Assembly: GCF_000425725.1 (NCBI RefSeq)
Contig: NZ_KE384440.1
Span: forward strand, 442,317 to 506,316
Source: Halomonas halocynthiae DSM 14573
GTDB taxonomy: Bacteria; Pseudomonadota; Gammaproteobacteria; Pseudomonadales; Halomonadaceae
Direction of reading: 5' to 3'
DNA length: 64,000 bases
Below, in pieces: positions 6,987-15,022 of this stretch (its first letter is position 1; every line of letters begins with the position of its first letter). Below the pieces are notes generated by a model that saw only the letters and a list, made by a program, of their open reading frames with translations, had not been told where the DNA came from and made no database searches. Both the position numbers and the translations under genes were made by a program.

Positions 6987-7544
6987 ATGGCAGAGTTAAT
7001 AGAATATGAGACAGAGCGGCTGTGTTTACGGCAATGGCAAGAAAGCGATTTCAAGTCGTTTGCTGCTCTGAACACCGACCCAAAAGTCATGGAGTACTTT
7101 CCCCAACCGCTGAGCGGCCAAGCCAGTGCTGAAATGGCGAAGAAGATTCGCTCACTCATTAAGCAACGTGGCTGGGGGTTCTGGGCAGTCGACGTCAAAA
7201 AGGGCGAGTCGTTTATTGGCTTTTGTGGGCTACACGTACCCACTGCAGCGCTGCCTTTTTCTCCATGTGTCGAGGCTGGTTGGCGGTTATCGTCAGCTCA
7301 CTGGGGGAAAGGCTATGCATCGGAGGCTGCGCGTGGTGCGCTAAATGTTGCATTTCAACAATTGGAGCTTCCCGAGATTGTCTCCTTTACCACAGTTGAT
7401 AATCAGCGATCGCGTCGGGTCATGGAGCGCATCGGCATGAAGTACAGTGGTCAGTTTGAGCATCCCAGCTTGCCTGAGAGTAGCCCTTTGCGGCGGCATT
7501 TACTTTACCGTTTACAACGAGAGCAGTGGGGTATAAAAGCCTAA
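6987..7544 (+). CDS. GNAT N-acetyltransferase, RimJ/RimL type
   Basis: ATG at 6987 gives 185 residues (MAELIEYETERLCLRQW...); a TTG at 6951 would extend into the attC core and is unlikely. RimJ/RimL-type landmarks are the N-terminal ETERLCLRQW, then FIGFCGLH, AGWRLSSAHWGKGYASEAARG (acetyl-CoA site, two parts) and SFTTVDNQRSRRVMERIGM. The family acetylates protein N-termini, aminoglycosides or small amines. Both attC sites flanking this cassette have a substituted first core base. Confidence 0.85.
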   Translation: MAELIEYETERLCLRQWQESDFKSFAALNTDPKVMEYFPQPLSGQASAEMAKKIRSLIKQRGWGFWAVDVKKGESFIGFCGLHVPTAALPFSPCVEAGWRLSSAHWGKGYASEAARGALNVAFQQLELPEIVSFTTVDNQRSRRVMERIGMKYSGQFEHPSLPESSPLRRHLLYRLQREQWGIKA

Positions 7545-7634
7545 CCAGTGCATTAAATTCGTTCCGGCCCGACCCGACAGGCCACCACCGGACGGACTTT
7601 TCCCGCTTTGCTGCGTAAAATCCGCCATTTATGT
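7539..7634 (+). repeat. attC site with mutated core
   Basis: GCCTAAC (7539-7545) is good. The core position reads TTTATGT (7628-7634) instead of GTTATGT, losing the conserved G. Confidence 0.5.
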
Positions 7635-7663
7635 AATCATTGACTGTATGAAGGAATCGAAAA

Positions 7664-8059
7664 TTGAAAAAGAATATAGTGGAAATATATGCGCTTGCCG
7701 TCTGCTTTTTCACCGTAGCCTGCTTTGTTGTTGTCCTTGGAATGACGGCGTGGAATGTTGTTGAGTTGTCGGCACCTGAATTTACGATTAACAACAGTAC
7801 GTATGAAGCTCATCTCACCGATGAGAACTACCGTCGATGGTTAATCCAGCGTAATCAATACCGTTCTGAAGACTACAAGCCTCCAGAAGGTGCTGAGCTA
7901 ACACAAAGCCGTGAAACGAACTGGCAGCAGGAAATTCGTAGTGAGCAGCGTGGCGCTCTACAGAGCCTGATCCAGAACATAATCATACTGGTCATAGATT
8001 TATTGGTGTTCATTGGACACTGGGTTATTGCTCGGAGATCACGTGAGAGCCTCAGTTAA
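7664..8059 (+). CDS. Small two-pass membrane protein, cassette gene
   Basis: 131 residues from a TTG start at 7664 preceded by AAGGA. Hydrophobic segments lie near residues 8-30 and 103-122. Between them is an 70-residue polar, mostly acidic and glutamine-rich domain, probably periplasmic, with a basic cytoplasmic tail (ARRSRES). No family is recognised. Confidence 0.58.
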   Translation: MKKNIVEIYALAVCFFTVACFVVVLGMTAWNVVELSAPEFTINNSTYEAHLTDENYRRWLIQRNQYRSEDYKPPEGAELTQSRETNWQQEIRSEQRGALQSLIQNIIILVIDLLVFIGHWVIARRSRESLS

Positions 8060-8144
8060 CTAAGGTCAGGCACAATCCCTCTTTTGTGGGCTGGATCATG
8101 GACCTCCGCACGGTGTGCTCCGGTTTGTGTTGGCGGCGTTATGT
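8054..8144 (+). repeat. attC site
   Basis: AGTTAAC (8054-8060) and GTTATGT (8138-8144), with GGTGTGCTCCGG near the centre. Confidence 0.8.
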
Positions 8145-8203
8145 GGTTGCTACATGCTGATTGCCACAGTTAAGGTTTAGGACATCATAGGAGTGTCGTT
8201 GAA

Positions 8204-8839
8204 ATGTTTGATTATACAATAATTCACTGGGTGACGTTTCTTGCTGCGGCGGTCCTTCTAAATCTCTCTCCGGGCCCTGATATTGCCTTCATTTTAGGGC
8301 AAACCTTACGCAATGGACGTCGGCATGGGTTCGCGGCGATGTTCGGTGTTTGGACAGGAGCCGGTTTGCATGTTGCTATGGCTGCGGTTGGCCTTTCAGC
8401 AATCCTTGCTACATCCGCCTTGGCGTTCTCTATTGTTAAGTGGATAGGGGCCGTATATTTGATATGGCTTGGTATCAAAATGCTACTATCCCGAGGCGAC
8501 TCCTTCGTCTCTAATGGGGGCATCAGTCATCAACGAGTGCATGCAATATATTGGCAAGGAGTGTTGGTTTCTGCGCTGAACCCGAAGGTCGCCATATTTT
8601 TCCTGGCTTTCCTGCCTCAGTTTGTCGTGGAAGGTGCCGGCCATCCTGGTGGTCAGCTGTTATTGCATGGGAGCTTAATCATTGTTGTTGCAGCCTTCAT
8701 AGAACCACCATTGGTTATGCTGGGTTCAAAGCTAGGTGTTTTCTTGAGGCAAAATCGGCGAGTTGGTTTATGGATGGATCGAGGTCTTGGCACCTTGTTT
8801 GTTGCCTTGGGCGTGCGCCTTGCAGCGAGTACCCGGTAA
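8204..8839 (+). CDS. LysE-family exporter (first of three)
   Basis: 211 residues, the usual length for RhtB/LysE-type transporters, with about six membrane segments. The N-terminal signature LNLSPGPDIAFILGQ, GAVYLIWLGIKMLL and SALNPKVAIFFLAFLPQF are diagnostic. Members export amino acids or derivatives by proton exchange across the inner membrane. ATG at 8204 follows GGAGTG. No clear attC follows, unlike the cassettes to the left. Confidence 0.88.
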   Translation: MFDYTIIHWVTFLAAAVLLNLSPGPDIAFILGQTLRNGRRHGFAAMFGVWTGAGLHVAMAAVGLSAILATSALAFSIVKWIGAVYLIWLGIKMLLSRGDSFVSNGGISHQRVHAIYWQGVLVSALNPKVAIFFLAFLPQFVVEGAGHPGGQLLLHGSLIIVVAAFIEPPLVMLGSKLGVFLRQNRRVGLWMDRGLGTLFVALGVRLAASTR

Positions 8840-9039
8840 TGCAGGCGAGCAGCTGGGGAATAGGTTCTTCCCTGAAGGTAAATGAAGGTAAATGCCATGT
8901 TCTTCTTATTGAGCCTCGATATGTGGTCAATACAGGAGGCTTCGGCGGCGAGGTTCAGGCGGAAAATTATGTGAGGGTATAGCGTAGAGCGTAGAGCGTA
9001 GAGCACCTTGCTTATATTGGAAGTAATAGGAGATAACTC
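8840..9039. other. Intergenic stretch with short tandem repeats, no recognisable attC
   Basis: It contains GAAGGTAAAT repeated twice (8874-8893) and three perfect copies of GCGTAGA (8982-9002). A 25-codon ATG frame at 8898 has no clear RBS. No core/inverse-core pair with convincing pairing was found. Confidence 0.6.
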
Positions 9040-9690
9040 GTGGATTTAGATTTAGCTACAATGTTTTTAACAGTTGCTTTTGCGCACTTCCTCGCCTTGC
9101 TGAGCCCAGGGCCAGACTTTGTTCTTGTCGTAAAAAGTGCCATGAAAAACGATAGGCGTAAGGCCATTGGTGTAGCGGCTGGAATTTCAAGTGCCAACGC
9201 TCTTTATATCGCATTATGCTTATTCGGTGTTGGTGCAATATTGGCCAGCTCAGTTAAAGTGATGATTGCTCTAAAAATAGTTGGTGGGCTATTCTTAATG
9301 TATCTTGCAGTTCAAGCGCTTCGCGTAAGAAAGAGTGACTACCAGGATATATTATTGGAAATAGGTAAGAATAAAGAGGCTAATACGACATTTTTTAAGG
9401 AGTTCTCTGTTGGATTTATGTCTGGGGTTTTAAATCCTAAAAACTTACTTTTTTACCTAAGTCTTTTTACTGTCGTGCTGACAAATGATGTGAGTTTAAC
9501 TTTCAAAATACTTCTTGGCGCATGGATGACGTTAGCAGTGTTTTTTTGGGATGCTGCAATCGTGTTTTTATTGTCGACAAATAAAGTTCGTCAGCAGTTC
9601 ACTAGGCTTGCTTACTACATAGACAAAGTTACTGGCGCAATACTTGGGCTGGTTGGTTTTTCCATTGTCCGGTCAGCATTGTCAAAGTAG
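9040..9690 (+). CDS. LysE-family exporter (second of three)
   Basis: 216 residues from GTG at 9040, with AGGAG upstream. It has SPGPDFVLVVKSAMKNDRRK, GLFLMYLAVQALR and SGVLNPKNLLFYLSLF, the expected six membrane segments, and a positively charged central loop. Base composition is notably AT-rich compared with the first LysE gene, so the two were acquired separately rather than duplicated here. Probable amino-acid or amine efflux at the inner membrane. Confidence 0.87.
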   Translation: MDLDLATMFLTVAFAHFLALLSPGPDFVLVVKSAMKNDRRKAIGVAAGISSANALYIALCLFGVGAILASSVKVMIALKIVGGLFLMYLAVQALRVRKSDYQDILLEIGKNKEANTTFFKEFSVGFMSGVLNPKNLLFYLSLFTVVLTNDVSLTFKILLGAWMTLAVFFWDAAIVFLLSTNKVRQQFTRLAYYIDKVTGAILGLVGFSIVRSALSK

Positions 9691-10030
9691 CAGAAAATAT
9701 AATTATTTCTTTAAGCTGGGGGCATCTGTGGTGCCCATTAAATAGACCTGGTGATTTCTGTTAAAATAATTTTTATTTTATGTAATGAGTTGTGTTTGGT
9801 GGCGGGCGTTGCTTACCACCTAACGCGGCGCGTTAACTGGGAGTAAGTTTGGACTTCCTAAGGAAAAGACCGACGAATATGCTCTAAAGCAAACTGGTGG
9901 CTGCAAGGTGTTGAAAGTTATGGAGAAATAAATTAGAAACGTTGGTGAGACAGGTAGGAAGGTAAAGCTTATTCATGCCGATTATTTTTGCGTTGTTTTA
10001 CCCTGTTGATTTTACAATTTAGAAATTAAA
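9691..10030. other. 340-bp AT-rich intergenic region with a collapsed attC-like motif
   Basis: No complete gene. At 9818-9838 ACCTAAC, seven bases and GTTAACT form an inverse-core/core pair with almost no hairpin, like the scar at 1351-1364. A short open frame after it (about 9847-9930, ending MEK-stop, without a start) may be the end of a lost gene. Confidence 0.5.
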
Positions 10031-10465
10031 ATGATTAGAAGTTATAATTCAAGCGACTTAGAGTCGGTCCTTTCTATTTGGTTTGAATCGTCTGTTAAAG
10101 CTCATAATTTTATTTCAGCTGACTTCTGGGAGGCTCAAATTGAGAGTATGCGTAATGTTTATATTCCAGCTTCAGAGGTTTTTGTTTATGAAATAGATTC
10201 TCAGGTCGTTGGTTTTTATGCGCTGTATGAAAATAACCTGGCAGCTATATTTTTACTTCCTGTTTTTCAGAGGAGGGGGATTGGTAAGCAATTGTTAAAT
10301 CATGCTAAATCTCAAAGATCGGTACTAAATCTTTCCGTATATAAGGAAAATAAGGCTAGTTATCAGTTCTATTTGTCTCAAGGCTTTACAGTCGTCAGTG
10401 AGCAATTGGATGAGCATACTGGACACCTAGAGTACACAATGATTTCGAGCACAAGGGTTAAATGA
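10031..10465 (+). CDS. GNAT N-acetyltransferase
   Basis: 144 residues. AIFLLPVFQRRGIGKQLLNHA is the acetyl-CoA motif (RRGIGK), and LSVYKENKASYQFYLSQGF is the following helix-strand. The N-terminus (MIRSYNSSDLESVLSIWFESS) is typical of PhnO/YjaB-like short GNATs. The stop overlaps the ATG of the next gene (ATGA), so the two are translationally coupled. Low GC like the preceding LysE gene. Confidence 0.84.
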   Translation: MIRSYNSSDLESVLSIWFESSVKAHNFISADFWEAQIESMRNVYIPASEVFVYEIDSQVVGFYALYENNLAAIFLLPVFQRRGIGKQLLNHAKSQRSVLNLSVYKENKASYQFYLSQGFTVVSEQLDEHTGHLEYTMISSTRVK

Positions 10466-10995
10466 ACTATCGATTCGTAATCACCGGCGGCCCTGGTAGC
10501 GGGAAAACGACAATTCTTACTACTCTAGCGGAGCGTGGGTATAGCTTCGCATCAGAGTCTGCTCGCAAAATAATAAAGGAACGGTTAGCGATTGGGTTGT
10601 CGCCTCGGCCAGAAGCGGTATCTTTTGCTCATCAGATCCTCAGTGCAGATATCAAAAAGTATCGAAACGCAGGTGGTAGTGACCGCCCCACATTCTTTGA
10701 CCGAGGAGTCCTCGACGCCTTGTATATGCTTGATGCAGAAGATGCATTAACAGACGAAGAGGCTTCCCGATATGTTCAATGTTTTCAATATAATAGGACT
10801 GTTTTTCTCCTGCCTCCATGGGAAGAGATTTATGCTACCGATTCAGAGCGTGACCAAACATTTGAGCAAGCCGTTGATGTGTTTGAAGGTATGAAACGGT
10901 GGTATCTACGGTGGGGGTATGAAACATTGGAGGTGCCGCGCGGTAATGTCGAAGAGCGGCTCTCATTTATTCTTGATGTTGTAGAAATCTCCTAA
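10462..10995 (+). CDS. AAA-type ATPase / nucleotide-binding kinase-like protein
   Basis: 177 residues. P-loop GGPGSGKTT at residues 8-16, ESARKIIKER after it, TFFDRGVLDALYML as the second acidic motif, and a C-terminal HP-like segment RGNVEERLSFIL. This is the AAA_28 pattern, a family of small P-loop ATPases or putative kinases. The 4-base overlap with the upstream GNAT indicates joint expression, and both probably sit in one cassette because the only clear attC follows this gene. The substrate is unknown. Confidence 0.82.
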   Translation: MNYRFVITGGPGSGKTTILTTLAERGYSFASESARKIIKERLAIGLSPRPEAVSFAHQILSADIKKYRNAGGSDRPTFFDRGVLDALYMLDAEDALTDEEASRYVQCFQYNRTVFLLPPWEEIYATDSERDQTFEQAVDVFEGMKRWYLRWGYETLEVPRGNVEERLSFILDVVEIS

Positions 10996-11051
10996 CAGTT
11001 TGCAGCAGTTGGTGTCGGCTGCGCTGTCACAACTGAGCTTTGGCGTTAGGC
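10990..11051 (+). repeat. attC site
   Basis: TCCTAAC (10990-10996) and GTTAGGC (11045-11051). Internal CAGTTTGCAGCAGTTG / CAACTGAGCTTTG arms flank GGCTGCGCTG. Confidence 0.82.
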
Positions 11052-11074
11052 TTGATCAGCCGCGGAGGGATTGA

Positions 11075-11182
11075 GTGGAAATTAAGTGCATTACAGGCTT
11101 TGCGTCCATTACCAAAGCCCCTGAGCTAAGTGCGTCCCTGTATGAGGATGCGCTAGGTCTGCCGCTGGAGAAGATCAGATAA
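11075..11182 (+). pseudogene. Truncated VOC-family gene (N-terminal fragment)
   Basis: GTG at 11075, with GGAGG upstream, opens a 35-codon frame (ITGFASITKAPELSASLYEDALGLPLEK) shown here as ITGFASITKAP and LYEDALGLPLEK. This is the typical first beta-alpha-beta unit of a VOC protein. The frame stops at 11180, whereas intact members have about 120-150 residues. Another frame stays open to 11279, so the truncation may be a deletion with frameshift. Confidence 0.6.
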
Positions 11183-11240
11183 TGTCGCTGACGTAGCCTA
11201 TGCAGGCGTTCGCGCCGTCATCTTCAAAGTAAAAGTGGTC

Positions 11241-11273
11241 AAGCCAAGTAAAGCGCAAAGCGTTACTTGGCTT
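11241..11273. terminator. Perfect 11-bp inverted repeat
   Basis: AAGCCAAGTAA (11241-11251) and TTACTTGGCTT (11263-11273) enclose 11 bases. There is no T-tract, so it may be a hairpin remnant rather than a terminator. It sits just upstream of the DUF4336 gene. Confidence 0.4.
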
Positions 11274-11305
11274 GGTTGAGTAGCTAAAAGTACAGGAGAA
11301 AAGTA

Positions 11306-12028
11306 GTGGAAACATATAATCCTATACAGGTTCTTAAACCTGTTGCTAAAGATATTTGGATTGTGGATGGGCCTCTAATAAAATTTAAAGGAGTAAGTTT
11401 TCCTACCAGGATGACTCTTATTAGGTTATCTTCTGGTTCATTGTTTATACATTCTCCGATCGAGCTTACTCAAGATTTGAAGGAAGAAATTGAAAAGCTA
11501 GGAGAAGTTAAGCACCTAGTATCTCCTAATAGAATCCACTACTGGTGGATTGGTGAGTGGAAAGCACTATATCCAAACGCCATATCCTGGGCCGCTCCTG
11601 GTTCTCGGGATGCCGCGAGAAAGGTTGGTTGGGAATTTGATAAGGATCTTTCAGATGAGCCGGAAGTCGAATGGCGAGAGGATATAGAACAACTGATCGT
11701 TAAAGGGAGCAGGGTTTTAGAAGAGGTAGTGTTTTACCATAAAGACTCCAGTACGCTTATCCTTGCTGATTTGATCGAGAATTTTGAGGCTAAAATGGAA
11801 AAATCTCTGGTTATGAGAACTTCCATGAAGCTTGCTGGTAATTTTGACCCTGACGGGAAGCTCCCAATTGATTTGCGAATGGCATATATAGGGCACCATA
11901 AACAGTTAAGAGAAGCTGTTGATAAAATTCTTTCATGGAGTCCTGATAAGGTCATTATTGCCCATGGCCGTTGGTATGAAACGAACGGTGTCGCTGAGTT
12001 GACGCGCGCTTTTCGATGGGTGAAGTAA
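11306..12028 (+). CDS. DUF4336 (metallo-beta-lactamase-like fold) protein
   Basis: 240 residues from GTG at 11306 with CAGGAG upstream. The layout (KDIWIVDGPL, MTLIRLSSGSLFIHSPIEL, HLVSPNRIHYWW, YPNAISWAAPG, STLILADLIENF and KVIIAHGRWYE) is that of DUF4336 proteins. They resemble the metallo-beta-lactamase fold but lack the complete HxHxDH zinc motif, as here. Enzymatic activity is unproven for the family. AT-rich, with a short attC after it. Confidence 0.82.
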   Translation: METYNPIQVLKPVAKDIWIVDGPLIKFKGVSFPTRMTLIRLSSGSLFIHSPIELTQDLKEEIEKLGEVKHLVSPNRIHYWWIGEWKALYPNAISWAAPGSRDAARKVGWEFDKDLSDEPEVEWREDIEQLIVKGSRVLEEVVFYHKDSSTLILADLIENFEAKMEKSLVMRTSMKLAGNFDPDGKLPIDLRMAYIGHHKQLREAVDKILSWSPDKVIIAHGRWYETNGVAELTRAFRWVK

Positions 12029-12039
12029 TGGATAGAAAC

Positions 12040-12094
12040 GTATAATAAGTCAAGGCAGTCGAACGCTTTCGCGCTGTGATCTGAAGCGTTAAGC
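12040..12094 (+). repeat. attC site (short)
   Basis: GTATAAT (12040-12046) as inverse core and GTTAAGC (12088-12094). GAACGCTTTCGCGC / GAAGCG in the interior. 55 bp, the shortest site here. Confidence 0.6.
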
Positions 12095-12106
12095 CTAGGA
12101 ATTACT

Positions 12107-12724
12107 ATGAGTTTAGCCGAAATATTAGCTCTGTTTACAGTGATGTCAGCTTTAGCGCTAGTCCCCAGCACGAGTGTCGCCTTGGTCATTGCTCGCGCTT
12201 CTTCTGCCGGATTCTCGAACGGCTGTGCCGTTGCAGCGGGAATTGTCGTCGGTGATCTCATCTTTGTCTTGTTAGCTGTTTTAGGAATGACTGCGTTGGC
12301 AGAGGTTGTGGGTAGCTTTTTCTTGATACTGAGATATTTGGCAGGCGCGTATTTGATCTGGTTTGGTATAAGCCTGATGAGATCGAAAGCGCCATTGCAA
12401 GTGGAGCATTTTGGCCGGTCAGCATCGAAATTATCAGCAAGCTTTTTCTCTGGTCTGCTTCTTACCCTGGGTGATGTAAAGGCAATATTTTTTTACGCGA
12501 GCTTGTTTCCTACCTTTGTTGACTTGGCCACTATTCGGACATGGGATATCGCAGCCATTGTGATGGTAACCATAGTCGCCGTTGGCGGTGTCAAATTAGG
12601 CTATGCATATTTCGCTGGGGCCGTTGCGTCATTTGGTACCAATCATAAGGCAGGGCGAGTCGTTAAAGTGACGGCTGGTGGTTTAATGGTTGGAGCCGGG
12701 GCGTATCTGATAGCAAAGGCTTAA
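12107..12724 (+). CDS. LysE-family transporter (third of three, atypical signature)
   Basis: 205 residues with six membrane segments and the family hallmarks GAYLIWFGISLMRSK and FFSGLLLTLGDVKAIFFYASLFPTF. The N-terminal signature is altered: LVPSTSVALV replaces the usual SPGP(D/N) sequence, so substrate handling may differ from the other two LysE genes. ATG at 12107 is 12 bases after an attC core. Confidence 0.85.
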   Translation: MSLAEILALFTVMSALALVPSTSVALVIARASSAGFSNGCAVAAGIVVGDLIFVLLAVLGMTALAEVVGSFFLILRYLAGAYLIWFGISLMRSKAPLQVEHFGRSASKLSASFFSGLLLTLGDVKAIFFYASLFPTFVDLATIRTWDIAAIVMVTIVAVGGVKLGYAYFAGAVASFGTNHKAGRVVKVTAGGLMVGAGAYLIAKA

Positions 12725-13071
12725 GGGAGGCGCCTGCGGTAAATGATGGCATACCGTCTTTTGGCCTCATCAAGCTGATCAGTTTTGTGGGTGATTCAAT
12801 CTGCCTATTTATATGCGCCCCACAACTCTTAAGGAGGTAGTACACAAACATTTATAGGCTGGATGTTCCATTACGGGAAGGCCGGTGCTTTTTTCTTGAC
12901 ATCTGCGTTGGTGAGGTTCTACAGTCTGCGGCCAACGGTATCGGGCACCTGCCGCCTGCAGACGCAAGTCACGGTGAAGCCCGACGGTACGAACATACTC
13001 ACCCTCGAAGCATTTCGTAGGTGGGCAATGCAGGCCCCCATCAAGAACGAAATGCCTCATTTGAGGAGTGA
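12725..13071. other. 347-bp intergenic region: possible decayed attC and a promoter
   Basis: CTTAAG occurs just before 12725 and again near 12829-12834, with GGCGCC / GCGCCCC inside, suggesting a degenerate hairpin. A 70-codon frame at 12863 is probably spurious. A promoter-like pair lies at 12896-12925. Confidence 0.4.
12896..12925 (+). promoter_or_regulatory. Sigma70-type promoter candidate for the MATE operon
   Basis: TTGACA (12896-12901), 18-base spacer, TACAGT (12920-12925). It lies about 145 bases before the MATE start. The fairly long spacer leaves room for activator control. Confidence 0.5.
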
Positions 13072-14472
13072 ATGATGTCGTCCCGACACTCATCGGACAA
13101 TCGTTTTCTGATTGCCCCCATAGGGCGGACTTTCTTCGCCAATGCGTTTCCAATGATGCTCGTCATGACAATGAACGGGCTTCTGAATGTTGTCGATGCC
13201 ACTTTTTTGGGATATTTCGTTGGCACAAATGCCTTAGCTGCCGTCAGCATTGTTTTTCCTGCCTTTATGATCACTGTTGCTCTGTCGACTCTTGTCAGCG
13301 GGGGAATGTCCAGCCTTCTGGCTCGTCATCTGGGCGCGGACACAAGAGATCAGGCTGCCGCAGTTTTCACCCGAGCACATGGACTGGCACTCTGTATCTC
13401 ACTCACTCTGATCGTGATTTTCCTGGTAGGAGGGCGGGCTGCCGTTGACTACTTGGCGGACGGGCAGGGCGGCATCACTGGGATGGCCTACACGTATCTA
13501 TCGATCATGATTTATGCGACACCCTTGCAGTTCTTGCTTGGGCTGCATGCGGATGCACTGCGCAATGAGGGGCGGGCGGGGTTCATTGCGCTAATGTCGG
13601 TTGGAGTGACGCTTGCTAATATCGTACTGAACTATGTGCTGATTGTTGTTCTTGATTTCGGCGTCGCCGGATCAGCTTGGGGCACGGTGCTGGCCCAGGG
13701 GCTGGGCTTGGGGCTGCTGATTGGCCTGCGCCTGCGTGGAGACGGATTACTGCCGTTTTCCTCGCTGGGCAGATACCGCTGGTTTGGGAGCTGGCGCCCT
13801 ATGCTAGCCCTTGGAGCGCCTCTCAGCCTTAGCTTCATTGGTATTGCGCTTGTCTCGGCGACTCTGATCGCAACCTTGCGACTGACAGCAGAGGCTGGCT
13901 ATGCCGACACCATCGCCGCCTACGGGATCGTTACTCGGATTTTCAGTTTCGCTTTTCTACCCTTGATGGCTATCGCGCTCGCAACCCAGAGTATTGTCGG
14001 CAACAATGTTGGCGCAGGACTCTATCTTCGGTCGGATGCGGTCTTGCGACTCGCACTCGGAACAGCCCTGTCTTATTGTGTGGCAGTTGAGCTCATTCTG
14101 CTCGGCAGCAGCCAGCATGTTGGGGCGGGGTTTGTCCGGGACCCCGTCGTAGTGGCCCAAGTGGGGGCGATTCTGCGTCCTATGATGTATTTTTACTTCG
14201 TCGCTGGACCGCTTCTGGTACTGGCGCTCTATTTTCAAGCGGTGGGGCAACCGGGGCGCGCAGCGATTCTGACGTTAACCAAACCTTTCTTGTTGAGCCC
14301 GGCACTGATTGTTGCGCTTGGGTTTATTAAAGACGCCGAGGCGATTTGGTTCGCGTTCCCCATTGCCGATGGCCTCATGGCGAGTCTGGCAATTGCAATC
14401 GTGACTGCCAGCCTGAAACAGCATACGACCGGCTCGGGATTTGGGTTGGCAATACAGGGAGAGCCAACATGA
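13072..14472 (+). CDS. MATE-family efflux transporter
   Basis: 466 residues, full length for MATE, with twelve hydrophobic segments arranged as two repeats. The first contains NGLLNVVDATFLGYFVGTNALAA, quoted here as NGLLNVVDATFLGYF, and the second GTRI-like TRIFSFAFLPLMAIALATQS. It exports cationic drugs or metabolites by Na+ or H+ exchange. Tandem ATG codons at 13072 and 13075 follow GAGGAG; the second is better spaced. Its GC content is clearly higher than the neighbouring cassettes. The TGA overlaps the next ATG. Confidence 0.9.
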   Translation: MMSSRHSSDNRFLIAPIGRTFFANAFPMMLVMTMNGLLNVVDATFLGYFVGTNALAAVSIVFPAFMITVALSTLVSGGMSSLLARHLGADTRDQAAAVFTRAHGLALCISLTLIVIFLVGGRAAVDYLADGQGGITGMAYTYLSIMIYATPLQFLLGLHADALRNEGRAGFIALMSVGVTLANIVLNYVLIVVLDFGVAGSAWGTVLAQGLGLGLLIGLRLRGDGLLPFSSLGRYRWFGSWRPMLALGAPLSLSFIGIALVSATLIATLRLTAEAGYADTIAAYGIVTRIFSFAFLPLMAIALATQSIVGNNVGAGLYLRSDAVLRLALGTALSYCVAVELILLGSSQHVGAGFVRDPVVVAQVGAILRPMMYFYFVAGPLLVLALYFQAVGQPGRAAILTLTKPFLLSPALIVALGFIKDAEAIWFAFPIADGLMASLAIAIVTASLKQHTTGSGFGLAIQGEPT

Positions 14473-14903
14473 CCCTGCAAACACTTGCGGAAGCCAAGGC
14501 GCAGGCAAAATCACTGCGTCAAGCGCTTGCCGCCAAAGGAACACAGGTTAGCCACGCTCAAGCGCTGGAGCTCATCGCCCAGCAAAACGGGGTGCGGGAC
14601 TGGAACACGCTTTATGCTCGGCTGTCAGGTGCCGAACCAACGCCCTTCAATATCCATGATGAGGTTCGTGGCCAGTACCTGGGGCAAGATTTTAGAGGCC
14701 GGATTGTTGCGATATCGAAGGCAGGAAAAAGCTATAGGCTTTCGATACAGCTGGACCAGCCGATCGATACCGTCCAATTTGCGAGTTTCTCCAACATGCG
14801 CCGTCGTATCAGGGGCGTCATTGATCAAGAAGGCCGGTCACCACAAAAGACGTCGGATGGCACGCCGCAACTAATCGTCGAGCCGCTGGTGCGTCGCAGG
14901 TAA
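14469..14903 (+). CDS. Glyoxalase-superfamily accessory protein
   Basis: 144 residues overlapping the MATE stop by four bases (ATGA). The N-terminal helical part LAEAKAQAKSLRQALAAKG, HAQALELIAQQNGVRDWNTL is characteristic of proteins annotated as glyoxalase-superfamily/toxin-immunity-like. The C-terminal half forms a small beta domain with VRGQYLGQDFRGRIVAI. The reaction is unknown. Tight coupling with the MATE pump suggests a shared physiological role. Confidence 0.7.
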   Translation: MTLQTLAEAKAQAKSLRQALAAKGTQVSHAQALELIAQQNGVRDWNTLYARLSGAEPTPFNIHDEVRGQYLGQDFRGRIVAISKAGKSYRLSIQLDQPIDTVQFASFSNMRRRIRGVIDQEGRSPQKTSDGTPQLIVEPLVRRR

Positions 14904-14914
14904 TAGCGTAGGCA

Positions 14915-15006
14915 TTTCAACCAGCTAATGTAGGCGGGAGTTGTGAACCGTGGTTTGCGGCCATTGTAGTGCTCACAAGTTCGCCTATCTGAAATGGGCG
15001 TTAACC
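14915..15006 (+). repeat. attC site
   Basis: TTTCAAC (14915-14921) and GTTAACC (15000-15006). Long paired arms: ATTTCA with TGAAAT, TAGGCG with CGCCTA, and GTTGTGA with CTCACAA. Confidence 0.75.
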
Positions 15007-15022
15007 AGAATTAGAGAGCCAT

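Noticed and set aside
8551..8982. 143-codon frame overlapping the first LysE gene
   Set aside because: Out-of-frame shadow of a clear LysE coding sequence.
8982..9002. GCGTAGA x3 as a CRISPR or origin iteron array
   Set aside because: Only three 7-bp units with no spacers, and no rep or cas gene nearby.
12863..13075. 70-codon ORF ahead of the MATE gene
   Set aside because: Weak RBS, no family features, and it overlaps the promoter candidate and the MATE start.
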